64,000 nt of DNA from Clostridiaceae bacterium (GTDB lineage Bacteria; Bacillota; Clostridia; Lachnospirales; Lachnospiraceae): positions 1 through 64,000 of the forward strand of contig QXWR01000012.1 of NCBI GenBank assembly GCA_009911065.1. Reading direction: 5' to 3'. The notes beneath the pieces were generated by a model, which saw only the letters and a program-made list of their open reading frames with translations, did not search any database and was not told where the DNA came from. Of this stretch, positions 36,101 through 42,139 are shown in pieces. Every line of letters starts with the position of its first letter. The stretch's first letter is position 1. Made by a program: the position numbers and the translations under genes.

Positions 36101-37045
36101 TTCATGCCAGTGATAGGTTCCATCGTAATTCCATGTTACGGACCAACTGTGTTCGTGAATGTCGGGTATGGGGTCCACAGGGGGAGCATCCGGGTTTTCC
36201 AGGGTCTCAGATAATTCTTCCTCAGGATTTTTCACCCCATCCACTTCGGTTGTTTCCTCTTCCGATTCCACAGTAGAGTCATTTTCGGATTCCAGTTCGG
36301 ATTCATCATCCATTGCTTCTTCCAGTTCCTCTTCAGACTCTTCCGAATCGTTTTTGGATTCGTCTTTTGACTCATCCTCGGATTCCAGTTCCGAATCGCT
36401 TTTGGAATCCTCTTTTGACTCGTCTTCGGATTCCAGTTCCGAATTGTCCTCGGATTCGTCTTTTGACTCGCTGTCGGATTCCAGTTCCGAATCGTTTTTG
36501 GAATCCTCCTTTGACTCGTCTTCGGATTCCAGCTCCGAATTGTCCTCGGATTCGTCTTTTGACTCGCCGTCGGATTCCAGTTCCGAATCGTTTTCAGAAT
36601 CGTCTTTTGACTCATCTTCGGATTCCAGCTCCGAATCATTTTCGGATTCGTCTTTTGACTCGCCGTCGGATTCCAGCTCGGAATCTTCCTCGGACTCATC
36701 CTCAGATTCCAGTTCCAAATCTTCCTCCAATTCTTCTTCGGACTCGTCTTCGGATTCCAGTTCCGAATCTTCCTCCAATTCTTCTTCGGACTCGTTTTCC
36801 GATTCCAGTTCCGAACCGTCTTCGGTTTCTTCCGCGGATTTCGTTTCGGACTCAGTTTCTGATTCAGCCACTTCTTTGTTTTCTTTCAAAGTCCTGCCTA
36901 GAACCGACGCTGACTCGGCGTTCGCCGTTATGACGGGCTGGGTATTTTGCTCGATTGGTTCGGCTGATGCTTCCATTCCTATACTGGAAAACAGCATAGC
37001 GGAAGTTACGACAAATGAGAGTACCCGTTTTTGTTTTCGTTTCAA
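33188..37045 (-). CDS. Large secreted surface protein: acidic repeats, cysteine-peptidase-like domain, BspA-type LRRs, SLH-like repeats
   Basis: A 1285-residue mosaic. Signal peptide 1-30 (KRKQKRVLSFVVTSAMLFSSIGMEASA). Residues ~55-270 are Ser/Glu/Asp repeats of the SELESEDESKEDS kind. Then comes a Cys/His segment (HWHECELENCP...CPDCGYDA). Residues ~360-515 look like a CHAP/NlpC-type domain (AVGCMAFAFILSDAAFG with Cys, NGNSHSVIVLKK with His). About 530-785 are LRR_5 repeats (GVTSIGDFAFYNSTALSVYIPDSVTSIG...). A dockerin-like DANHDGKCDNCG follows, then a GDNNNPDDGN array (~830-975), and SLH-like repeats to the end (FLDVPTGSWFENAVSF, GIVSGFENGTFNAQSQLNRAQAAQIMMNFA). TTG 37045 is chosen: AAGGAGG lies 9 bases before it, and the promoter (TATAAT at 37130-37135 and 37125-37130 on this strand) lies inside the longer open frame. 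Probably wall-bound through SLH; adhesion or wall remodelling is inferred. Confidence 0.85.
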   Translation of the reverse strand: MKRKQKRVLSFVVTSAMLFSSIGMEASAEPIEQNTQPVITANAESASVLGRTLKENKEVAESETESETKSAEETEDGSELESENESEEELEEDSELESEDESEEELEEDLELESEDESEEDSELESDGESKDESENDSELESEDESKDDSENDSELESDGESKDESEDNSELESEDESKEDSKNDSELESDSESKDESEDNSELESEDESKEDSKSDSELESEDESKDESKNDSEESEEELEEAMDDESELESENDSTVESEEETTEVDGVKNPEEELSETLENPDAPPVDPIPDIHEHSWSVTWNYDGTYHWHECELENCPVIDHTEKNGYAEHTYNDYGVCPDCGYDAMDGIAVAAAGDVPTYQEAYDTMIALMDEYPERMTWTNFYPYGTGEGSIASAYTWKGGAIYGAKSAVGCMAFAFILSDAAFGNLPARPIPNGQFTFEDVKIGDILRINGNSHSVIVLKKSAGGVIVAEANYNKSVHWGRSMSAAEVKNADFIITRYPKGYVPSDELGEDQTVESGAVSSSLDWSLTQGGVLTISGNGAIPDYSQDDSLPWSSSDINVSTILIEDGVTSIGDFAFYNSTALSVYIPDSVTSIGQHAFNGSSLLAVTIPGSVETIGNSAFRNCANLTSATVAEGVKFIEDQAFRACTSLAYIDFPTTIESVGTSAFTSCTEMVSVRFKSGSKSSKVALGDSLFMQCSKLMSVTLPLTTDSIGDSMFSSCHRLPSLYIPATVQSISDNAFTSCISLSTISFGGSETQWNSIASPQLKGSLQSTKTTVVFDVTFDDPFAEDPDDPGDFDSCINHVDANHDGKCDNCGETMSTDNTNPDDGNDDTNNPDDGNGDNNNPDDGNGDNNNPDDGNGDNNNPDDGNGDNNNPDDGNGDNNNPDDGNGDNNNPGGSNGGNNNPGGSNGGNNNPGGSNGGNNNPGGSNGGNNNSGGSNGSNNSSSNENNHPSNNNSSNNNSDDSNGTDNPTVSTFVDWKSDGSSVTTNTQKDGTIVTITNNVAGAVEIATQLSNLAIDTAQKNNKAVTLPITAVETSKDIQTAQTITVYTQKDELVKVAIPTVSPTAGTVAVIVNEDGSTSIIRSSVPTTDGIVAALPDGATIKIVDNSKSFLDVPTGSWFENAVSFVSARELFYNTTETTFTPDAPMTYGMMATALARYDGTQTEGGATWYDKSMEWAGVRGIADSSNPDSNITCEQLATMLWKYQGSPAVINTPSDQAAVSQLNDTQKAMDWAVKNGIVSGFENGTFNAQSQLNRAQAAQIMMNFAQKTTGNSAQ
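34201..34560 (-). repeat. Twelve tandem 30-base units inside the surface protein gene
   Basis: Units of 30 bases in two types: five of one kind (34201-34350, containing ACTGCCGCCGGGG on the plus strand) and seven of another (34351-34560, containing GCCGTCGTCGGGG). They encode GGSNGGNNNP and DDGNGDNNNP decapeptides. Near-identical copies make length change by recombination or slippage likely. Confidence 0.95.
36240..36880 (-). repeat. Degenerate acidic Ser/Glu/Asp repeat region inside the surface protein gene
   Basis: Imperfect repeats (about 60-90 bases) encode alternating SELESEDESK- and SELESDGESK-type blocks, roughly 210 residues that are almost all Ser, Glu, Asp and Lys. The region is expected to be an extended, highly negative spacer. 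Confidence 0.9.
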
Positions 37046-37073
37046 GCTGCTTAACCTCCTTTTTTGATGTGCG

Positions 37074-37103
37074 CCAGCCAGCCAAACGAACGGGGCTGGC
37101 TGG
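37074..37103 (-). promoter_or_regulatory. GC-rich leader hairpin in the 5' UTR of the surface protein mRNA
   Basis: CCAGCCAGCC (37074-37083) and GGCTGGCTGG (37094-37103) form a perfect 10-base stem with a 10-base loop; GCGC arms outside it (37071-37074, 37107-37110) extend it. It lies between the -10 element (37125-37135) and the AAGGAGG site of the gene. In the mRNA it ends just before the ribosome site. Confidence 0.7.
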
Positions 37104-37273
37104 GGTGCGCCTCTCATTCGGGCAATTATATTATACATGAATCCCCCAGTTTTTACCATATTGTTTTTATATTTTACTGCAATTAGGCTTTTGCCAAAAA
37201 CATAATATTCCTGCAACGCTAGATTGCACGAAGAATAGCCAAATAAATATATGGTAAATTTTGGAAAAATTTG

Positions 37274-37302
37274 TTGACTTGCCAAGACCTCAATGGTAAA
37301 AT
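37274..37302 (+). promoter_or_regulatory. Vegetative promoter of the contractile-injection cluster
   Basis: TTGACT (37274-37279), a 17-base spacer and TAAAAT (37297-37302). Transcription would start near 37309, leaving a leader of about 178 bases before the sheath gene. It is divergent from the surface protein promoter about 170 bases away. Confidence 0.7.
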
Positions 37303-37379
37303 GTTCCTATAAATAAAGTCGTGAATGCAATAAAATGAAACTTACTCACAATTTTAGTTGAGGAATCGCGGTTTTTGTA

Positions 37380-37470
37380 TATCGCAGGAGGACAGAGTCA
37401 AATACCCCGCTGCATTTGCCAAATGCCTGTGCAGGCACGGCGTTTGGCTCATGCTCGTGGAAATAAAAAG
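37380..37470 (+). repeat. Leader repeat, copy 1 (upstream of the injection cluster)
   Basis: Blocks in order: CGCAGGA, AGTCAAATACCC, GCATTTGCCAAATG, TTTGGCTCAT and AAATAAA. The same blocks in the same order occur at 58045-58180 before the C-S lyase operon. Small stems (GCATTT/AAATGC and GCCTG/CAGGC) are visible. Confidence 0.5.
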
Positions 37471-37486
37471 CCAGAGGGACAAGCAC

Positions 37487-39727
37487 ATGAAAATTATTAA
37501 ACAAACCAACCGAACCATTCTATTTGATGTAATCAACCCGGAACGTTTCGATTTGATTAATCTTATGGCAGGCATTGAGCCGACGGGCAAGAGCCTGACA
37601 GACGAGAAGATCAAAGAGATCCACAGCCATCTGCTGGTACATAGCTTTGACGAATTTTTGAAAAAGTTTGCGCCTACGATTTACAGCTATTTTGACGCAG
37701 AGAGCAAACGGATGGTATATACATTGGAACGGCCCATGGGGATTCCGGCCCAGTTCGTAAAAGAGATCGTGATTAACAGGAACAATAATTTCTTAAAGAC
37801 ATTTATCCGGCTGATTGATGAGAAGCGAAGCTCTAATAAGCCCAATGTGACCTTTAACTACGAGTCCATGCTGGAGATGTTGTCTCCCCAAAAGACCCTC
37901 AAGGATATGAAGCGTCTCAATAAGGATGTCAATTATCTGGCAAAGGAAAGTATGAAGCTAGAAAGCGATTCACCGGCCAAGTTAAAACGCCTCAAAATGC
38001 TTTCCAAAAAGATCAATGAGACGGAGAGCTATTATAATGAATTTCCCACTCAGATCGCTCTGATGATCGGAACCATTCGGGAGAATCTGGTGGCGATTGA
38101 AGCGGCTGGCCGCAAAGATGGCGGGACACCGGCTCCGGCGCTTCCCTATTTTGACGGGGACGGGGAGATGAAGAGTCTGGCTTTTCGTCCAGGTGAAGAG
38201 ATTCCCCTTTTGGAAACAGATGACAAGGCCACTCAGCTTTTGGTGTCAGAGATCGAGGAGCGGTATGACATGATCGAGCAGCGCCGGCGCAGCGCTGTGG
38301 GTATTCAGGAAGAGGAAGCAAATACCGGACTGGAGAAGGTTTCCTCCCTTATGCAGGAGTTGGTGGTTTCTGCCTTTACAAATAAGATGTCCTCCAAACT
38401 GGCAGTGATGGAGACAGGCAAAAAGGTGGAGATGTTTAACAATTACAGCGCACTTTACAACACCTGGCAGAAAGATTTCATTAAGGTAGCCAAGCCTGTG
38501 TTTGAACGGATTTTGGGAGTGAAGGCATTTTTTGACGCATATACGCCGAAGATTAAAGGGATGGCTCCTTCTTTGCTGGTGACGAACCTTCCGATTGAGG
38601 AATTGGTGGAATCACAGAATATGGATAAGCTGAAGTTGTACCTGGAGACGGTGAACAACAAGACGGATTACACAGATACCATCTGGTTTGGTATTGTACC
38701 CAGGATAGAATTGCAGCGAGAACCATCTCTGGATGATTATACAATGGAAATGACCGTGGACTTTGCAGAAAAGTGGGGTTATTCCGGTGACTACGATGAC
38801 GATGACATGATCTTTTATTCTTCTATCGATACACTGCAGAATCTGCTGGATGGGATCAAAAAATACAAGATACAGACGTTCTTTGGGTTTGAGACCGGCG
38901 AGGAGAGCACATTTTCCCGCATGGCCACAGACGGAGCTGCCCCCTATATGGAGAAAGCGGAAGAGATCGCAGGAAATTCTTATGATGAATATGCAATAGC
39001 CTGTTTTCCGAATATGACAATTGTTCCGGAAGACAAGTCCAGGGTGGTTACTTCCAGAGGAGCCAAGATCAATGAATCTGGGTCCGTGGAGTTCCCCAAA
39101 GGCATTGAAAATGATGTAAAATTCTGGATGAAGGGTGTTTATGTGGGAGCGGAATTTGTGGCGGCAGGAACTGTGGCAGCATGTCAGTGTCCCAATTTCT
39201 TAAAGACCTATTTAAAGAAAGTATATCCGGATTTTCCAGGCGTGCGGTTTGACCTGGAAGAAGATGAAAATGCCCTGCGGCTTCCTATTGTATTTGCAAA
39301 AGAAATATCCGGGTTTACCAATGACGTGAAGGAAGAGATTGACCAGAGTAAATTTGGTTTTGTATTCTCCTCAGATAATTATACATTGGATGGAAAGGTG
39401 ATCAGCGGTATTACGGTTATGAGCGCCAGAAGTATGCATATGGACCGCAGAACATACCGAAGTGTATTCCAGACCACCAGACGCACCTATATTGAACGGA
39501 TGATGGCAGCTCAGCTCCGCAATAAAGACGAGCGCAACATTCGTGCTTATTTTGAACCCAGCGGACAGATCAGTGAGTGGATGAAGTTTGGAACCTGGGA
39601 TAATTCCATCATTCGGGAAGGAGAACGAGTGGAGCTGGAGAACATTGCAGAGGGTCAATGTGATATTCGCATTGAATCCAAGGGTGTATCGGAAAGCTTT
39701 ACCATCAATATAACAGAGAACGAATAG
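37487..39727 (+). CDS. Contractile sheath-like protein, possible TssB-TssC fusion
   Basis: A 746-residue cytoplasmic protein that I read as the sheath of a type VI-like system. Residues ~45-190 resemble TssB in order: HSFDEFLKKFAP, then TFNYESMLEMLSPQKTLKDMKRLNKDVNYL (a strand, SM-x-x-x-SP, then helix). The C-terminal ~480 residues have TssC-like features: DKLKLYLETVNNKTDYTDTIWFGIVPRIEL, ISGFTNDVKEEIDQSKFGFVF, and TTRRTYIERMMAAQLRNKDERNIRAYFE at the end. The resemblance is at the level of pattern, not close identity. Supporting context: an Hcp-like tube gene follows, and VgrG and PAAR genes are in the cluster. ATG 37487 is chosen for AGAGGG 8 bases upstream. Confidence 0.65.
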   Translation: MKIIKQTNRTILFDVINPERFDLINLMAGIEPTGKSLTDEKIKEIHSHLLVHSFDEFLKKFAPTIYSYFDAESKRMVYTLERPMGIPAQFVKEIVINRNNNFLKTFIRLIDEKRSSNKPNVTFNYESMLEMLSPQKTLKDMKRLNKDVNYLAKESMKLESDSPAKLKRLKMLSKKINETESYYNEFPTQIALMIGTIRENLVAIEAAGRKDGGTPAPALPYFDGDGEMKSLAFRPGEEIPLLETDDKATQLLVSEIEERYDMIEQRRRSAVGIQEEEANTGLEKVSSLMQELVVSAFTNKMSSKLAVMETGKKVEMFNNYSALYNTWQKDFIKVAKPVFERILGVKAFFDAYTPKIKGMAPSLLVTNLPIEELVESQNMDKLKLYLETVNNKTDYTDTIWFGIVPRIELQREPSLDDYTMEMTVDFAEKWGYSGDYDDDDMIFYSSIDTLQNLLDGIKKYKIQTFFGFETGEESTFSRMATDGAAPYMEKAEEIAGNSYDEYAIACFPNMTIVPEDKSRVVTSRGAKINESGSVEFPKGIENDVKFWMKGVYVGAEFVAAGTVAACQCPNFLKTYLKKVYPDFPGVRFDLEEDENALRLPIVFAKEISGFTNDVKEEIDQSKFGFVFSSDNYTLDGKVISGITVMSARSMHMDRRTYRSVFQTTRRTYIERMMAAQLRNKDERNIRAYFEPSGQISEWMKFGTWDNSIIREGERVELENIAEGQCDIRIESKGVSESFTINITENE

Positions 39728-39809
39728 GTTGGGAGTAAGATTGTTAGCCCTGTTTGTGAAGTTCGGCAAAGTTATAAAAACAATTAAAGAGAGAAGGAAG
39801 GGGATTCAA

Positions 39810-40223
39810 ATGGCATTAGCAACAGTACAGGCAAACAGCTTAAAAATTGCGGATATTGCAGAAATTACAGAGGGTATTTCCTACGTGGAATTTACTTCTG
39901 TCATTGACGAGCATTCTTATGCCCGTTCCGCAGACATTTACTGCACTCTGGTAATCAAGGGAGTACTTAACATGGATTCCACCAAGAAGATTCTTGGGGA
40001 CGAGTCCAAAAAGATGCTGGAGTGGTCTTTGGTGGCATCCAACAGTGCGGATTGCTACAAGGCAGTAGAAGTTTCTTATACCCATAACGATGTGACAACC
40101 AAATACAAATTCAGCCACGCTTTCCCGGTTTCCTATAAAGAGGAAAACGCAGATCAGGAAAAGAGATTCACCCTGGTGGTAAGACAGAAGAAAGATCGTC
40201 TGGCAGATATTGTAGTAGAGTAG
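39810..40223 (+). CDS. Hcp-like tube protein
   Basis: A 137-residue, mostly beta-strand protein. The middle IYCTLVIKGVLNMDSTKKILGDESKKMLEWSLVASNSADCYKAVEVSYTH and the end YKFSHAFPVSYKEENADQEKRFTLVVRQKKDR follow the Hcp/phage tube layout (two beta-sheets packed on one helix, with the helix around SKKMLEWSL). Hexamer rings would stack inside the sheath. ATG 39810 follows AAGGAAGGGG by 6 bases. It is second after the sheath, the order seen in type VI and tailed-phage loci. A strong hairpin follows the gene. Confidence 0.68.
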   Translation: MALATVQANSLKIADIAEITEGISYVEFTSVIDEHSYARSADIYCTLVIKGVLNMDSTKKILGDESKKMLEWSLVASNSADCYKAVEVSYTHNDVTTKYKFSHAFPVSYKEENADQEKRFTLVVRQKKDRLADIVVE

Positions 40224-40226
40224 TTG

Positions 40227-40265
40227 TTATGGTTCAGACGAGAAGGTTCTTTGTCTGAACCATAA
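40227..40265 (+). terminator. Strong hairpin after the tube gene (processing/attenuation site)
   Basis: TTATGGTTCAGAC (40227-40239) pairs perfectly with GTCTGAACCATAA (40253-40265). No T run follows, so it is more likely an RNA stabiliser or partial terminator than a full stop. A second stem, GGAGAGAAT (40341-40349) with ATTCTCTCC (40362-40370), and a third imperfect one (40382-40435) fill the rest of the gap before the next gene. Confidence 0.65.
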
Positions 40266-40455
40266 GAAACCGATTAAGAAACAGCCGGAGTTTACATAGC
40301 AGGGTTAATGATTTGAAATTTTATACGGTTGGTCAGTGCGGGAGAGAATTTGGTTTTACGGATTCTCTCCTAAAGTGTAACTATGCACTTTGAAAGTCGG
40401 TTTGTGTCGAATTTTTTGGAGTTTGAAAGTGTATAAATAAAGATGGGAGGGCCAT

Positions 40456-40905
40456 ATGGCAGATCAGAGTAGGGTGGTCCTTTTCCTGGTGATTTCTGTG
40501 ATTCCTTTGTGGGGAATTGTAATCGGTCTTGCTGTTGTTCATATTGTGGAATTTCTGAAAAAACGGGTCCGGATAAAAGCTGTGGTTTTGGACGGTCAGG
40601 GAGGGATTCGGGATGCGTATGAATTGGGAAAACAAAGAGAATTGCTGATTGGGAAATCTACGCCTGCAAATCTGGTGAACATTGACTTTACGGATTCGGC
40701 TTACGCCAGTTCCATTCAGGAGGAGCATGCCTCTCTGATTCGTTACGGTTCTTACTGGTATGTCTGCGCAAAGGCGGAAAATGGTATGGTGGGGCTGCGG
40801 CAGAAGGGCGGGGATACCGTATACAAATTGCGGAGAAATATTCCCTACCGGATTCAATGCGGCGATATGATCTATATATCCTATGAGAAAATTATCATCC
40901 AATAA
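40456..40905 (+). CDS. Membrane-anchored FHA-domain protein
   Basis: 149 residues: one N-terminal membrane helix (about 6-32, VVLFLVISVIPLWGIVIGLAVVHIVEFL), then a basic stretch and an FHA domain. The phosphothreonine-binding pattern is partly present: LLIGKS, then ASSIQEEHASLIRYGSYWYV (Ser and His of the S-x-x-H loop). FHA proteins read phosphothreonine marks, and in type VI systems they control assembly. Starts 7 bases after a GGGAGG site. It begins the regulatory block that follows sheath and tube. Confidence 0.72.
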   Translation: MADQSRVVLFLVISVIPLWGIVIGLAVVHIVEFLKKRVRIKAVVLDGQGGIRDAYELGKQRELLIGKSTPANLVNIDFTDSAYASSIQEEHASLIRYGSYWYVCAKAENGMVGLRQKGGDTVYKLRRNIPYRIQCGDMIYISYEKIIIQ

Positions 40906-41015
40906 CTTAGAGCAGGGATTCAGCCATGGATGATTTGCGAAAAAACGTGTGCTGCAAGAAGATGTATGACGAAACGGTTACACAGCTTGCAAAGTAGAAG
41001 GATACGGGAGTTGAC

Positions 41016-41525
41016 ATGGGTTTAATCAGATGTGAAAACGGACATTTATTTAGCGAAAAGCGGTATGGAACCATCTGTCCTTATTGCAGTACGGCAGTCA
41101 ATATAGCCAGAAAAAGGGGGGAAGATGTGGACGGCATTCTCAAAGATACCACCTATCTGGAGGAGCTGGAGGTCATGCATCCTGTAGTCGGGTGGCTGGT
41201 CTGCATTGAAGGGCCGTCTAAGGGCAAGGATTACCGGATGATTGCAGAAAAGAATTTTATCGGCAGAAGCCCAGAGATGGATATACGGATTTTGGGGGAT
41301 AACAACATTTCCTATAAGAATCATGCCATCGTTTCTTATGATGGAAAAAAGAGAGCCACATTCCTGCTGCCGGGAGATGCCCAGGGGCTGGTTTATCTAA
41401 ATGGAGAGGCAGTCTATGCGCCCACGCAGCTTGAAGCATTTGACCAGATTGAGCTTGGAAAAAGCAAACTGCTGTACATTCCTTTGTGCGGGGCGAATTT
41501 TGAGTGGGAAGAGGAAGATGAATAG
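41016..41525 (+). CDS. FHA-domain protein with N-terminal zinc ribbon
   Basis: 169 residues. The N-terminus GLIRCENGHLFSEKRYGTICPYCSTAV has a C-x3-H...C-x2-C zinc-binding pattern. The FHA domain follows: NFIGRSPEMDIRILGDNNISYKNHAIVSYDG (Gly-Arg-Ser and the S-x-x-N-H loop) and GLVYLNGEAVYAPTQLEAFDQIELG (the conserved Asn). All FHA core residues are present, so phosphothreonine binding is likely. Its stop overlaps the next gene's ATG by 8 bases. Probable signalling link between a Ser/Thr kinase outside the window and the injection machine. Confidence 0.82.
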   Translation: MGLIRCENGHLFSEKRYGTICPYCSTAVNIARKRGEDVDGILKDTTYLEELEVMHPVVGWLVCIEGPSKGKDYRMIAEKNFIGRSPEMDIRILGDNNISYKNHAIVSYDGKKRATFLLPGDAQGLVYLNGEAVYAPTQLEAFDQIELGKSKLLYIPLCGANFEWEEEDE

Positions 41526-42099
41526 ACGTTATGGCAATGCTCAGACCATAGGCGATTATGTAACCCAGAATACCTATTTTATGACAAAACAGATTGAAGA
41601 CGGTTTTCTGGTAATCCTTGCGGATGGTACCATTGACAGCGTGACAGGGGCATATGCCGCGATTTTGGCCTGTGAGACAATCTCAAAAGGGATTGTGTCA
41701 CTAAAAGAGGCGGACAAGCAGCTGGAGCAGCAGTTTGCCCGTGCGGCGGCTTTGCTAAATGAGAGACTCTATAAGGGGCGGCAGCCTAGAGTGTCTGCTT
41801 TGGCCGCCTGCTTTCAGGGGAATCGTATGTTTTACCGCAATGTAGGAGATCTGTCTCTTGTAAGCTATGACGGCAAAGAGCTGACTGTGAATCGGGAAGG
41901 GGCCGGACAGCTTGATGTAAAAGGCGTCACTACCCTGCTGTGCAGCCAGGGTGTATGGCAGGCTTTAGGTGAGATTGATCTTGAGAAGCTTTTGTCGGGA
42001 AGAAGGCATCCTTATGAAAAAGCTCAAAATATAATAGAAGCGGTCAACCGCAGAAATTTAAAGAACCAAAGAAGCGCATTGGCAGTGATTGTGGCGTGA
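41518..42099 (+). CDS. PP2C-like protein (probably degenerate phosphatase)
   Basis: 193 residues with the outline of a PP2C fold: DGFLVILADGTIDSVTGAYAAILACETISKG near the start corresponds to the D-G-M-G-G/G-x-x-A region, and the end has RNVGDLSLVSYDGKEL and KNQRSALAVIVA. Several metal-binding Asp residues of active PP2C enzymes are missing (ADGTID instead of a full DGMGG). It may act as a binding module. ATG 41518 overlaps the FHA stop. The frame is open 39 codons further upstream inside that gene but without support. Confidence 0.6.
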   Translation: MNRRYGNAQTIGDYVTQNTYFMTKQIEDGFLVILADGTIDSVTGAYAAILACETISKGIVSLKEADKQLEQQFARAAALLNERLYKGRQPRVSALAACFQGNRMFYRNVGDLSLVSYDGKELTVNREGAGQLDVKGVTTLLCSQGVWQALGEIDLEKLLSGRRHPYEKAQNIIEAVNRRNLKNQRSALAVIVA

Positions 42100-42139
42100 T
42101 TTGCCGCTTTCTTTGAGGATGGAAATATGAGGTAGCCAT

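Noticed and set aside
37046-37285. Extension of the surface protein 80 codons upstream
   Set aside because: The promoter -10 and a GC-rich leader hairpin fall inside this stretch, and the strong AAGGAGG site and signal peptide fit TTG 37045.
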